Assembly (NCBI GenBank): GCA_037147175.1
Contig: JBAWVS010000012.1
Coordinates: forward strand, 1 to 54,079
From: a bacterium
GTDB lineage: Bacteria; Cyanobacteriota; Vampirovibrionia; Gastranaerophilales; UBA9971
DNA: 54,079 nucleotides
Direction: 5' to 3'
In this document: positions 28,760-37,559 of the stretch, piece after piece
Numbering within the stretch: the first letter of the stretch is position 1
Layout of the letters: the number at the start of each line of letters is the position of its first letter
The notes under the pieces: model-generated
What the model was told of the DNA's origin: nothing
Seen by the model: only the letters and a program-made list of their open reading frames with translations
Database searches by the model: none
Made by a program: the position numbers and the translations under genes

Positions 28760-29221
28760 TTGGGTCGGAATAAACAACCTGTTATAGATGTCTTCCATAA
28801 AGAGGCTGTAACAAAAGCAACTCATCTTTATCGATTTATTGTGGATACTTTAGACCAAGCCGGTCTTCGTCTTCATAATAGTGCCTCAAAAGATTGTTCT
28901 GTAAGATTGCTGGCAGATACAGATCATCCATTTGCAAAAGAAGGAAATAGTGTTTTAACTTTTTTTACTGATTCATCGGAAATTAAGCAACTTGATAAAG
29001 CTAGAAGAAATAAAGATATTAAAAAAGTTGATGAATTATTTGAGGATGTGCCTGAGCAGAATGTTTTTAAAGTAGACTCTATCGAAGATGCGATGAAGCT
29101 TTTAAATGATAAGCTGCTTCCTAAAACAAATGGTGTTAAATGGGGTGATTATCAGGTGAAAAATCTAATGAACAGCTGGAATAGACGTATGGAAATAATT
29201 TTAAACTCTAATCTGTGGTAA
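28760..29221 (+). CDS. uncharacterised protein, start uncertain
   Basis: I do not recognise this protein. The conventional start is TTG 28760 (153 residues). However, the frame is open back to 28706 and reads TYRILIPKGKELLLGRNKQP across that TTG, and the only strong ribosome-binding site (AAGGAG, 28710-28715) lies before the extra codons. AUU at 28730 or 28736 would then be the start. The body is mixed alpha/beta and highly charged, with KEAVTKATHLYRFIVDTLDQ as an amphipathic helix. There are no membrane segments or signal peptide. It stands alone between the structured element and the convergent cdsA. Confidence 0.65.
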   Translation: MGRNKQPVIDVFHKEAVTKATHLYRFIVDTLDQAGLRLHNSASKDCSVRLLADTDHPFAKEGNSVLTFFTDSSEIKQLDKARRNKDIKKVDELFEDVPEQNVFKVDSIEDAMKLLNDKLLPKTNGVKWGDYQVKNLMNSWNRRMEIILNSNLW

Positions 29222-29241
29222 ATTTAAAAAAATTTAGCAAA

Positions 29242-30114
29242 TCAAAATGGCATAAATGTTGATAACAATGAACCATTATTAACAAAAATACTGAAATAAT
29301 AATAAGCTATAGCACCTGTAAAGACATAGCTGTCTGCTCTATCAAGCATACCCCCGTGACCGGGAAGTAAATTGCCTGAATCTTTGAAACCTGCATCTCT
29401 TTTTATCATTGATTCCGCCAAATCACCAAACTGTGCGGCTAAAGATAATAATAAACCTGATATTATCGAATGAACAAGAGATAAATCAATAAAATGTCCG
29501 ATTAATACAGCGCCTAAAACACTAACAACAGTTCCTCCAACTGAGCCTTCAATAGTTTTTTTCGGGCTGATTTCAGGCCATAAAGGTGTTTTCCCGAGTT
29601 TAGTTCCGACATAAAACGCCGCAATATCGCATAACGAAATTACTACGAACATCAAAACAATATATCCGATACCGAGATCAAAATGCCTGCCGAATAATAA
29701 GATGTCAGGGCCTTTAATATCTCTCAAAAATATAATGTGTATCGGCAAAAAGCCGCCGTACAAGATTGCAAGAAACGATGCACCTATATCGTTTATGGAA
29801 GCTTTTGCGCCTCTGAATAAAATCACAAGAAATATAACTATTGTTGAAATTGCTAAAATAGGAACAACGTAATTATATTGTTTTAAAGTGGCGCAAATTA
29901 TAAGAATAGCATCTATAAAAAGAATCAAAGCTAAAGGAGGGTTCATTCCCTTTGCTTTTAGCATATTAACAAGTTCAACCTGACCAAAATATATTAATAC
30001 AGAAAGGAAGACAGCCAGTGGGAATCCCCCATATATTAATGATACAAGGCAAATTAACAAAAAGATGGTTGCTACATAAACCCGTGCTTTAGAAAAAAAT
30101 TTGATTAAGCCCAC
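29242..30114 (-). CDS. cdsA: phosphatidate cytidylyltransferase
   Basis: This integral membrane enzyme makes CDP-diacylglycerol, the precursor of bacterial phospholipids. The 290 residues have about eight hydrophobic helices. The C-terminal family signature is complete, SMIKRDAGFKD followed by LLPGHGGMLDRADS near residue 245-270. It is the last gene of pyrH-frr-cdsA; the uppS gene that often lies between frr and cdsA is absent here. Confidence 0.95.
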   Translation of the reverse strand: MGLIKFFSKARVYVATIFLLICLVSLIYGGFPLAVFLSVLIYFGQVELVNMLKAKGMNPPLALILFIDAILIICATLKQYNYVVPILAISTIVIFLVILFRGAKASINDIGASFLAILYGGFLPIHIIFLRDIKGPDILLFGRHFDLGIGYIVLMFVVISLCDIAAFYVGTKLGKTPLWPEISPKKTIEGSVGGTVVSVLGAVLIGHFIDLSLVHSIISGLLLSLAAQFGDLAESMIKRDAGFKDSGNLLPGHGGMLDRADSYVFTGAIAYYYFSIFVNNGSLLSTFMPF

Positions 30115-30156
30115 CGAACACCTATATTTCTTTATTTATACTAATACTTCCGAAAT

Positions 30157-30717
30157 TTAAATTGATAAGACTTCTCTTTCTTTTTCTGCAACTACATCAT
30201 CCATTTCCCTGATATATTTGTCAGTAATTTTTTGTATTTTATCCTGAGCTTTTTTTACTTCATCTTCAGGAATGTTTTCGGATTTTTCCAATTTTTTAAG
30301 CGTATCAGTCGAATCTCTTCGGATGTTTCTGATAGCAACTTTTCCTTCTTCGCCAACCTTTTTGACAGTTTTAACAAGTTCTTTTCTTCTTTCTTCTGTC
30401 GGCTGAGGGAAAGTTAGTCTTATGCAAACACCGTCACTGTTAGGAGTTACACCCAGATCTGACTTCATAATAGCTTTTTCGATAACATTTATTATTGTTT
30501 TGTCATACGGTGTAATAACTAGTGTTTGACCGTCCTGAACGCTCACAGTTGCTATTTGTCTAAGAGATGTCGGTGATCCGTAATATTCAATCGTTATTTT
30601 ATCAAGAACCAGCGGATTTGCTCTGCCTGTTCTTATAGCGGAATATTCTTTTTTAGTTCCGGCGATGGTTTTATTCATTTTTTCTTCAGCTTGTTCAAAT
30701 AATTGATTAACAGGCAT
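30157..30717 (-). CDS. frr: ribosome recycling factor
   Basis: Together with EF-G it splits post-termination ribosomes. The 186 residues have the standard length and the three-helix bundle signatures: the early stretch AIRTGRANPLVLDKI, then the small domain (ISL-type beta segment IEYYGSPTSLRQIATVSVQDG), then LTEERRKELVKTVKKVGEEG-like helices, here PTEERRKELVKTVKK. Its start overlaps the end of pyrH by 11 bases, which indicates coupled translation. Confidence 0.97.
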   Translation of the reverse strand: MPVNQLFEQAEEKMNKTIAGTKKEYSAIRTGRANPLVLDKITIEYYGSPTSLRQIATVSVQDGQTLVITPYDKTIINVIEKAIMKSDLGVTPNSDGVCIRLTFPQPTEERRKELVKTVKKVGEEGKVAIRNIRRDSTDTLKKLEKSENIPEDEVKKAQDKIQKITDKYIREMDDVVAEKEREVLSI

Positions 30718-31447
30718 GATTACTTAATCCTCCTACTAATGTTCCTTCTTTTTCACCTTTTACAATTTTTTCCATACTTTCTGTATTGGCAAAATCAAAA
30801 ACCACAATAGGAATGTTGTTGTTTTTGCATAAAGCAATAGCGGCAGTATCTATAACTTTTAAATCCTTAATAATCATATCATCATAGGAAATATAATCAA
30901 ATTTTTCAGCATCGTTGTGTTTTCTGGGGTCTTTGCTGTAAACGCCGTTGACTTTGTTTTTTGCCATAAGCATTGCGTCAGCATTGATTTCAGAAGCTCT
31001 TAATGCGGCAGCAGTGTCTGTTGTAAAGAAAGGATTTCCTGTTCCGCCTGCAAAAATCACTACACGACCTTTCTCAAGGTGTCTTATCGCTCTAAGCCTG
31101 ATATAAGGTTCTGCTATCTGGTTCATAGTGATAGCATTCAAGACTCTTGTCTGAACATTCAATTTTTTGAATACACCTTGCAAAACAAGAGCGTTCATTG
31201 TAGTAGCAAGCATACCTACATAATCCGCAGAAGCCTGATCCATTCCGAGTTTTGCACTGTTTTGCACGCCCCTGAAAATATTTCCGCCACCTACGACTAT
31301 TGCTACTTCAACGCCGAGTTCTTTGAGTTTTATTATTTGTACAGCGACTTTATTGATTGTTTCAGGGTCTATTCCAAATCCCTGATCTGCCATAAGCGCT
31401 TCGCCGCTGATTTTAAGCAGAATTCTTTTGTATTTAAGATTACTCAT
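30707..31447 (-). CDS. pyrH: uridylate kinase
   Basis: It phosphorylates UMP to UDP in pyrimidine synthesis and forms hexamers. The 246 residues have the bacterial UMP kinase landmarks: RILLKISGEAL at the start, VAIVVGGGNIFRG, the DYVGMLATTMNALVLQ helix, FAGGTGNPFFTTDTAAALRA and the ATP-site KNKVNGVYSKDP. It heads the pyrH-frr-cdsA operon; tsf, often upstream, is not present in the 452-base gap that separates it from the divergent sigma-factor gene. Confidence 0.97.
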   Translation of the reverse strand: MSNLKYKRILLKISGEALMADQGFGIDPETINKVAVQIIKLKELGVEVAIVVGGGNIFRGVQNSAKLGMDQASADYVGMLATTMNALVLQGVFKKLNVQTRVLNAITMNQIAEPYIRLRAIRHLEKGRVVIFAGGTGNPFFTTDTAAALRASEINADAMLMAKNKVNGVYSKDPRKHNDAEKFDYISYDDMIIKDLKVIDTAAIALCKNNNIPIVVFDFANTESMEKIVKGEKEGTLVGGLSNHAC

Positions 31448-31588
31448 TGCTTTAGCCCATTCAAAAACTAATATACTAAAATCATTTTACTAAAAAAGTT
31501 ATTTAAAATAAATCTAATTAATTTATTAAGAAATATAAACAATTCGATTGTTTTTATAAACTTATCATTACATTTCTTCATAATAGAA

Positions 31589-31617
31589 TTGACGAATCAC
31601 ATTTGGTTTGTTATTAT
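31589..31617 (+). promoter_or_regulatory. candidate sigma-70 promoter of the sigma-factor gene
   Basis: TTGACG (31589-31594) and TATTAT (31612-31617) are separated by 17 bases, the best promoter match in the 31448-31899 gap. If used, it leaves a 5' UTR of about 275 bases before the gene at 31900. I see no gene in the gap; pyrH must also be transcribed from here on the other strand. Confidence 0.5.
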
Positions 31618-31899
31618 AAAAGTATATAAGAAGTATATATCGCTAAGAAAATTTTTGTACACTTTCCCCGTTAAATTTTGCGTTCATTATTAACAAAATC
31701 AACTAAGCAGGTAAAAATTTACTGTCTTTTTGCGTGAAGATTTGTCTGCTGTTGACCGTTCAGTGTTTGTTTAAACTTTTTTGAATTACTTTAAAATTTT
31801 AGACCGATAAAGAAGCCTGAGTTCAAATTCACTCTTGCTTAAAAGTCGGTTGCAGTTTAGAGAAAAAATCAGGGTTAGGATTGAAGGAGATTTTTGTTT

Positions 31900-32925
31900 A
31901 TGAAAGATACCATGTTTGAAAACAGGCGTTTTGAGCTGCGCGGCGAACGCAGAAGTGATTTGGCTTACAGTACTGTGCCGCTGGATTTGATGCCTTTGTC
32001 TGAGCAGAACAAGAACAGTAATGACTCTAAAGAAATAAATTCTTTCAAGTCATCAAATGCTTACTCACAAAAGAAAAATGCTGAAAGCATTGATGACAGT
32101 TACGGCAATTATCTTAAAAAAATCAATTTCCAGAAACTTTTAACCGCTCAGGAAGAACTGGAAATCGGCAAAAAAATCAAACAAGGAGACGAAAACGCCA
32201 GAAAAAAACTTATTCAGTCAAATTTAAGGCTTGTTGTCAGCATTGCAAAAAAATATACCAACTATGGTTTATCTTTTCAGGATTTAATTCAGGAAGGCAA
32301 TATGGGGCTAATGGTTGCAGCAGGAAAATATAATTACAAACTCGGATACAAATTCAGCACTTATGCGACATGGTGGATAAAACAATCAATTTACAAAGCA
32401 ATCGCAGAACAAACCTACAGTATGAAAATCCCTGTTTATGTTCAGGAAATAATTTCGAAATATACAAAAGTTAAAAGAGAAATGGAAAAAAATTCTGAGT
32501 GTAATGTTTCTGCAAAAGAAATTTCAGAGAAATTAAATATTCCTGAATCTAAAATTGATAATTATTTAGAAGCGTTCAGCCGCTCAATATCTCTTGATGC
32601 GGAATATCAGACAGGAGACGGCGGAACAGTAAAGCTTTCTGATTTTTTAGAAGATTCAAACTCTTATTCTGATAAAGATACAGAATTTAACCATTTAAAA
32701 ACGGATATAAAAAATATTTTAGGCAGATTAAAAGATAGGGAAAAACTGGTTTTAAGAATGAGATATGGTCTTGATTCGTCTGGTATTAAGCCTAAAACAC
32801 TGGAAGAAATCGGGAAAATATACGGTGTTACAAAAGAATGTATCAGACAGACCGAGTTAAGGGCTATTAAAAAAATACGTTCTCTCTGCGACAAAGAAAA
32901 TTTGCTTTTTGCATATCTGAACTAA
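31900..32925 (+). CDS. alternative RNA polymerase sigma factor (sigma-70 family, group 2/3)
   Basis: ATG 31900 lies 9 bases after GAAGGAGA; an in-frame TTG at 31894 is less well placed. The 341 residues lack region 1.1. They contain region 1.2 (about 68-100), region 2 with [25 protein letters not shown] and [20 protein letters not shown], region 3 (about 180-245), and region 4 with [20 protein letters not shown]. Against primary sigma factors, the -10 recognition helix has Tyr where Thr is usual (IKQSIYK), and the -35 helix reads KECIRQTEL where RERIRQIEA is usual. It is therefore an alternative factor with changed promoter preference. No anti-sigma gene is adjacent. Confidence 0.92.
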   Translation: MKDTMFENRRFELRGERRSDLAYSTVPLDLMPLSEQNKNSNDSKEINSFKSSNAYSQKKNAESIDDSYGNYLKKINFQKLLTAQEELEIGKKIKQGDENARKKLIQSNLRLVVSIAKKYTNYGLSFQDLIQEGNMGLMVAAGKYNYKLGYKFSTYATWWIKQSIYKAIAEQTYSMKIPVYVQEIISKYTKVKREMEKNSECNVSAKEISEKLNIPESKIDNYLEAFSRSISLDAEYQTGDGGTVKLSDFLEDSNSYSDKDTEFNHLKTDIKNILGRLKDREKLVLRMRYGLDSSGIKPKTLEEIGKIYGVTKECIRQTELRAIKKIRSLCDKENLLFAYLN

Positions 32926-32933
32926 AATTCACC

Positions 32934-32962
32934 AAAAACTAACCGGTTGGTTAGTTTTTTTT
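32934..32962 (+). terminator. Rho-independent terminator after the sigma-factor gene
   Basis: AAAAACTAACC - ggtt - GGTTAGTTTTT is followed by a run of ten T. The 250 bases beyond it, before rpsA, are extremely AT-rich with a second small dyad GTAACTTTT / AAAAGTTAC (about 32990-33012). Confidence 0.92.
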
Positions 32963-33211
32963 TTGCCTATATTAATGAGATAAAAAAGTAAGTAACTTTT
33001 AAAAAAGTTACAAATATTAATATATTGAAAATTGTTTTTATATGATTAAATTTAATTTAATTACTGTAACTTATATTTATATATTGATAAAAATATGTTA
33101 ATAAATTTAATGTTTAATATTTTAGTACATTTTATTATTAACTTTTGATATAATAGAAAAGTATGTATATACAAAAAGACTACAATTTTTGTTTGCGGAG
33201 GTTAAATTTTA

Positions 33212-34348
33212 ATGACGACCGAAGATATTATCAAAAATAAGGAAAGTGCAGAATTGTCAGAGTTTGAAAAACTGCTGTTGCAATTCGACTATAGTTTCAA
33301 AAAAGGTGATATCGTCAAAGGTAGAGTTATCGGATATGATTCAAATAACGTTTTAGTTGATATTGGCGCTAAAACGACAGCAAGAGTTCCGCAAAAAGAA
33401 TTGTTAGGTCCTCAATCCAAAACTCCTCAAGAAACTTTACCTGTTGATAACACAGAAAAAGAATTTCTCATTATAAGAGAAGAAGATGAAGACGGTCAGC
33501 TTACTATTTCTTACAAAAAAGTTGCCCTTGCTTATGCCTGGAAAGAACTTGAAAAAATTCAGGCAGAAGATGAAGCTGTCGAAGCAGAAGTTACTGCATC
33601 GGTAAAAGGCGGTATGCTGGTTGATGTTATGGGCTTAAGAGGCTTTGTTCCTTCAAGTCATATCAGGGCAAGAGATCCTGAAGAACTTGTAGGCAAAAAA
33701 GTCCAGTTAAAAATACTTTCGGTTGATTCTAAACAGAACAACCTCATAATGTCACACCGAAAAGTCGTATCAGAACAGCAAGCAGAACAAAGAAAAGACC
33801 TGTTTGAAAATATCCAGATCGGTCAAATTGTAACAGGCGATGTTGTAAGATTGGCTGATTTCGGTGCTTTTATCGATATAGGCGGTATAGACGGACTTCT
33901 TCCTTTATCGCAAATTTCTTGGCGATGGGTTGATCATCCTGCCGATGTGCTAAAAGTCGGAGACAAAATAAAAGTTGAAATTATCGGTGTCGATGAAGAA
34001 AAACAAAGAGTTAGCCTGAGTCTTAAGAGCCAACAGCCTGATCCGTGGATTGAAGCTTCAAAAATCATAAAAGAAGGAGAAAAAATAAACGGCAAGGTAA
34101 TAAGAATTAAGCATTTCGGTGCATTTATTGAAGTTTATCCGGGTGTGGAAGCTTTATTGCCTTATAAAGAAATTCTTGACCATCAGAATAAAACAGGTAA
34201 AACCCTGCAACAAGGCGATGAAATAGAAACTACAGTTATAAGATTCTTCCCCGAAGACAGAAGAATAAGCCTTAGTCTTTCTGACAGACCTCATTTTGAA
34301 CATCAGCAGGAAAGACAAGAACCTAAAACTCCGGAAATTAAAGAATAA
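33212..34348 (+). CDS. rpsA: 30S ribosomal protein S1
   Basis: This mRNA-binding protein assists translation initiation. The 378 residues carry four S1 (OB-fold) domains. The first starts at about 34 (KKGDIVKGRVIGYDSNNVLV) and the second at about 118. The third, at about 205, is the most canonical (GQIVTGDVVRLADFGAFIDI). The fourth starts at about 288 (GEKINGKVIRIKHFGAFIEV). The length resembles the short cyanobacterial S1 rather than the six-domain enterobacterial protein. A Gln/Glu-rich tail follows. ATG 33212 follows GGAGG. It is monocistronic, between two terminators. Confidence 0.93.
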   Translation: MTTEDIIKNKESAELSEFEKLLLQFDYSFKKGDIVKGRVIGYDSNNVLVDIGAKTTARVPQKELLGPQSKTPQETLPVDNTEKEFLIIREEDEDGQLTISYKKVALAYAWKELEKIQAEDEAVEAEVTASVKGGMLVDVMGLRGFVPSSHIRARDPEELVGKKVQLKILSVDSKQNNLIMSHRKVVSEQQAEQRKDLFENIQIGQIVTGDVVRLADFGAFIDIGGIDGLLPLSQISWRWVDHPADVLKVGDKIKVEIIGVDEEKQRVSLSLKSQQPDPWIEASKIIKEGEKINGKVIRIKHFGAFIEVYPGVEALLPYKEILDHQNKTGKTLQQGDEIETTVIRFFPEDRRISLSLSDRPHFEHQQERQEPKTPEIKE

Positions 34349-34363
34349 GTTCTATATACATTA

Positions 34364-34397
34364 AAAAAGGCGGTGATAAAATAATCACCGCCTTTTT
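34364..34397. terminator. bidirectional terminator, rpsA / small minus-strand gene
   Basis: AAAAAGGCGGTGAT - aaaata - ATCACCGCCTTTTT is a perfect 14-bp stem between convergent genes. Confidence 0.93.
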
Positions 34398-34412
34398 GTC
34401 AGTTATTAATTA

Positions 34413-34763
34413 TTAAAATATATCCGAGATTTTTTGGGCTAATTTTTTTAATCCTGCGGGAATATGTTCCAGAACTAATTTGCCTGTATTTAATTCACTC
34501 AGGTATCTAGATGGATTCTGCAGTACTCTATACGTGCCGATGTTATCTAAAAACAATTTAGAAGCTGTCCCCAGAGCAACTGCTCCCGGCACCTGTCCTA
34601 TTGTAAAACCCAGAGTAGCAGCGGGTGCAACTTTAAGAGTTTCTCTGACAAAAGTCTTGAAAACACGCGCTCCTGTACTTACTTCGCCTCCTTGAAAAGA
34701 AACATTTTGTCTTTTTTGAAGCGGTAACTTATAAACCGATGAACTTGAATTTATACTGCTCAT
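34413..34763 (-). CDS. small uncharacterised protein with N-terminal NVSFQGG motif
   Basis: These 116 residues match no family I know. The N-terminus is Ser/Asn/Gln-rich and holds NVSFQGG (about 19-25), like NIKFGSK at the start of the 14333 protein and NIQFSKK in the TPR protein at 49576. The middle is amphipathic to hydrophobic (APAATLGFTIGQVPGAVALG) and may associate with a membrane. There is no classical signal peptide. The start at ATG 34763 follows AAGGAG. It is monocistronic and convergent with rpsA. Confidence 0.6.
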   Translation of the reverse strand: MSSINSSSSVYKLPLQKRQNVSFQGGEVSTGARVFKTFVRETLKVAPAATLGFTIGQVPGAVALGTASKLFLDNIGTYRVLQNPSRYLSELNTGKLVLEHIPAGLKKLAQKISDIF

Positions 34764-34985
34764 TTTTAGAAACTCCTTATTTAACTAACTGCTTTTAAAA
34801 GAATCCTGAACAATTTAAATTGCTTTTTGAAAAGATAAAATTTACAAATCTTAATAATTAATTAATATTTTTATACCAACAAATATAAATTCTTGATTAT
34901 TGATTATCTTTTTTGTTTATTATTAAATAGTCTTATTCGAAATGAAATGATTAGTAGAAATATATAAAAAGAGAGGCTTAAATCA

Positions 34986-35537
34986 GTGGAAGAACAAGTA
35001 AAACGCGGTCGCCGCAAACCTGAAGAACCAAAAGAAGAATTTGCCGGAGCCAAAGCCGGAAGCGAATGGCGCGAAAGAGTTATTCAAATAAGCAGAGTAA
35101 CAAAAGTAGTAAAAGGCGGAAAAAAATTAAGTTTTAGAGCTGTTGTTGTTGTCGGTGACGGTAATGGCAGTGTTGGAATAGGATGCGGCAAATCAAGTGA
35201 AGTTATCGGCGCTATCCAAAAAGCAGTTATTGAAGCAAGAAAAAACCTTGTAGTAGTGCCTATTTTCAAAAAATCAATTCCACATCCGATAAGCGCAAAA
35301 GCAGGAGCAGGAAAAGTATTATTAAAACCGGCTGCTGAAGGTACAGGAGTAATTGCAGGCGGTTCTGCAAGATCTGTATTGGAATTGGCGGGAATAGAAA
35401 ATATTTTGTGTAAATCTTTAGGCTCAGACTCACCTTTAAATGCTGCAAGAGCAACAATAAAAGCTCTTTCAGAATTAAGATTATTCGGTGATGTCGCAAA
35501 AGAAAGAGGCTTAACCTTACACGAGATGTTAAACTGA
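34986..35537 (+). CDS. rpsE: 30S ribosomal protein S5
   Basis: This protein contributes to decoding accuracy and mRNA unwinding at the entry site. The 183 residues have the S5 N-terminal dsRNA-binding fold ([20 protein letters not shown] through [15 protein letters not shown]) and the C-terminal domain ([23 protein letters not shown]). Translation starts at GTG 34986 after GAGAGG. It opens the ribosomal cluster of this window; the genes that normally precede it (rplR, rplF, rpsH and others) are not here, so the spc operon is broken at this point. Confidence 0.97.
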   Translation: MEEQVKRGRRKPEEPKEEFAGAKAGSEWRERVIQISRVTKVVKGGKKLSFRAVVVVGDGNGSVGIGCGKSSEVIGAIQKAVIEARKNLVVVPIFKKSIPHPISAKAGAGKVLLKPAAEGTGVIAGGSARSVLELAGIENILCKSLGSDSPLNAARATIKALSELRLFGDVAKERGLTLHEMLN

Positions 35538-35552
35538 TATAGCTTTTGATAA

Positions 35553-35590
35553 TTCGATTGCTTTTTTGAGCAAAGCGAAGAATTGCAATA
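35553..35590. repeat. short REP-like palindrome between rpsE and rplO
   Basis: ATTGCTTTTTTGAGC followed by AAAGCGAAGAATTGCAAT has complementary outer ends (ATTGC.. / GCAAT) and the GAGCAAAGCGAAG core of the dispersed repeat family. It occupies the place where rpmD stands in many other bacteria; no L30 frame is visible. Confidence 0.6.
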
Positions 35591-35642
35591 TTTGAATAAT
35601 TTCTAAATAAAAAACGCAAGAATTAAATATAAGGTGATAAAA

Positions 35643-36098
35643 ATGGAAACTAAAGAAATTAGAATAGAAGACTTAAGACCTGCAAAAGGCGCTACAAAAA
35701 AGAAAAAACGTGTAGGTCGCGGACGCAGTTCAGGACACGGTAAAACTTCCACAAGAGGTCATAACGGTGAAGGTCAGCGTTCAGGATGCAGCAGAAAAAT
35801 CGGTTTTGAAGGCGGACAGATGCCAGGTTACAGAAAAACCCCTAAATTAGACGGTTTTTCTTCACTTAGCAGAATTGTTTATGCAGAAATTAATATATCC
35901 AAAATTGCCAATATGGAAGAAGAAACTATCGATTTGGATGTATTAAAAGCAAAAGGTCTGTACGGCAAAAAATATGATGAATTAAGAATACTTGGCAATG
36001 GTGAATTGACAAGAGCCATAACGGTTAAAGCCAGACACTTTACCAAATCAGCTAAAGAAAAAATTGAAGCTGCGGGCGGTAAAGCTCTTTTAGTATAA
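35643..36098 (+). CDS. rplO: 50S ribosomal protein L15
   Basis: This is a large-subunit assembly protein. The N-terminal part is the typical basic, glycine-rich extension (RVGRGRSSGHGKTSTRGHNG), followed by GFEGGQMPGYRKTPKLDGF and the C-terminal globular domain ending in ARHFTKSAKEKIEAAGG. The start is ATG 35643: AAGGTG lies at correct distance, while the in-frame GTG at 35634 overlaps that site. The length is 151 residues. rpsE lies upstream and secY downstream, both separated by repeats. Confidence 0.96.
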   Translation: METKEIRIEDLRPAKGATKKKKRVGRGRSSGHGKTSTRGHNGEGQRSGCSRKIGFEGGQMPGYRKTPKLDGFSSLSRIVYAEINISKIANMEEETIDLDVLKAKGLYGKKYDELRILGNGELTRAITVKARHFTKSAKEKIEAAGGKALLV

Positions 36099-36103
36099 TA
36101 CTA

Positions 36104-36191
36104 TTGTCATTCTGAATATTTTGATTCGCTCAGCGAAGATATTTCTAAAATTGAAGTATCAGTGCTAAAGTCCTCAAAAGCAGAATGACAT
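36104..36191. repeat. REP-like palindromic repeat between rplO and secY
   Basis: TTGTCATTCTGA at the left and CAGAATGACA at the right are complementary, with TTCGCTCAGCGAAGA inside. It belongs to the family seen at 11809, 26323 and 40898 and is inserted within the ribosomal protein operon. Confidence 0.75.
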
Positions 36192-36233
36192 TCTTATTTT
36201 TAAAAAAGCATGGGGTATTTTGAGGAGTAATTT

Positions 36234-37559
36234 ATGGCTAAAATAAAAATGCCTACACCTGATGAATTGACAGGAATGTGGCAAGCATCGGGATTAAAAG
36301 AAAAATTACTGTTTACATTTGCTATGATAGCAATTTTTAGATTTGGCGTATATATTCCCATTTTTGGAATAAACAATACAGAATTGTTAACTTCAGGCAA
36401 AATGGGCGAACTTGTAGGATTTCTTGATATATTTACCGGCGGTGCGCTGGGAAAAATTTCTGTATTCGCACTCGGCATAGGGCCTTATATTACAGCTTCA
36501 ATTATTTTTCAGCTACTTTCGGCGGCTATACCTTCTTTAGAAAAACTCCAGAAGGAAGAAGGCGAAGCGGGCAGAAGAAAAATTTCCCAGTATACAAGGT
36601 ATTTCACGGTATTTTTATGCCTGTTTCAGGGAACAGTTTTTATAACTTATTTGCATAAAATGGGCATGCTCTCACCCGAAGGCATTCCTGCTTTGAATTT
36701 TATAGGATCAGTTTTAACGCTTACCGCAGGCACGATGCTAATTATGTGGATAGCAGAACTTATTACAGAAAACGGTATCGGAAACGGAGCATCTATATTG
36801 ATTTTTATAGGTATTATTTCCAGAATGCCAATGTATTTCGGGGGAACGGCAAAACTTATCGGCGGTAACAGCGGAATGGCGTTTTCTTTATTTATGGTAA
36901 TTGCAATTTTCCTAGCGACACTTGTATTGATAGTCATAATGCAGGAAGCTATGAGAAAAGTGGTTATTGTTAATGCCAGAAGGCAGGTCGGCAATAAAGT
37001 TTACGGCGGAGTAAATACTCACATCCCATTCAAGCTTAACCCAGGTGGTGTAATGCCAATAATCTTCGCAGTAGCTATTCTTCTTTTCCCTACTACTATT
37101 TTAGGTATTCTAAACAAAGGAAACCTGCCTGAAACTGTAAAAAACATTATTGACTTTATCACTAACGATTTGTTATCAGGTTATTCATATTACATAATTT
37201 ATTTCTTTTTAATAGTCGCTTTAACTTTCTTTTACGCTTCGATTATGCCAAATATGCAGCCAAAAGAAATAGCTAATAATTTAAAAAAATACGGAAGTTC
37301 CATTCCGGGTATTAAACCGGGCAAGCCGACAGCGGATGCACTGGAAAAAATTCTCAGCAGAGTTACTTTTATAGGAGCTCTCGGACTTGGAATAATCGCG
37401 CTGGTTCCAGGAATAGCAACACAGGTTACTCATTTTACAACTTTAAAAGGAATAGGCTCAACCTCATTAATCATTATGGTCGGGGTTGCACTTGATTTCA
37501 TAAACCAAATAAAGACACATCTATTAGCCAGGCAATATGAAGGATTTTTAAAACAATGA
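36234..37559 (+). CDS. secY: protein translocase subunit SecY
   Basis: This is the channel-forming subunit of the Sec translocon in the inner membrane. The 441 residues show about ten transmembrane helices. Conserved landmarks are RFGVYIPIFGI in TM1, GIGPYITASIIFQLL in TM2 (plug/gate region), GNGASILIFIGI, and the cytoplasmic loop KYGSSIPGIKPGKPTADALE before TM9. It starts at ATG 36234 behind GAGGAG. Its stop overlaps the adk start in ATGA, so adk is translationally coupled. Confidence 0.97.
   Translation: MAKIKMPTPDELTGMWQASGLKEKLLFTFAMIAIFRFGVYIPIFGINNTELLTSGKMGELVGFLDIFTGGALGKISVFALGIGPYITASIIFQLLSAAIPSLEKLQKEEGEAGRRKISQYTRYFTVFLCLFQGTVFITYLHKMGMLSPEGIPALNFIGSVLTLTAGTMLIMWIAELITENGIGNGASILIFIGIISRMPMYFGGTAKLIGGNSGMAFSLFMVIAIFLATLVLIVIMQEAMRKVVIVNARRQVGNKVYGGVNTHIPFKLNPGGVMPIIFAVAILLFPTTILGILNKGNLPETVKNIIDFITNDLLSGYSYYIIYFFLIVALTFFYASIMPNMQPKEIANNLKKYGSSIPGIKPGKPTADALEKILSRVTFIGALGLGIIALVPGIATQVTHFTTLKGIGSTSLIIMVGVALDFINQIKTHLLARQYEGFLKQ

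Noticed and set aside
35538-35642. Hidden rpmD (L30) gene between rpsE and rplO
   Set aside because: The 105 bases are too short for L30, have stops in all frames and are largely a repeat.
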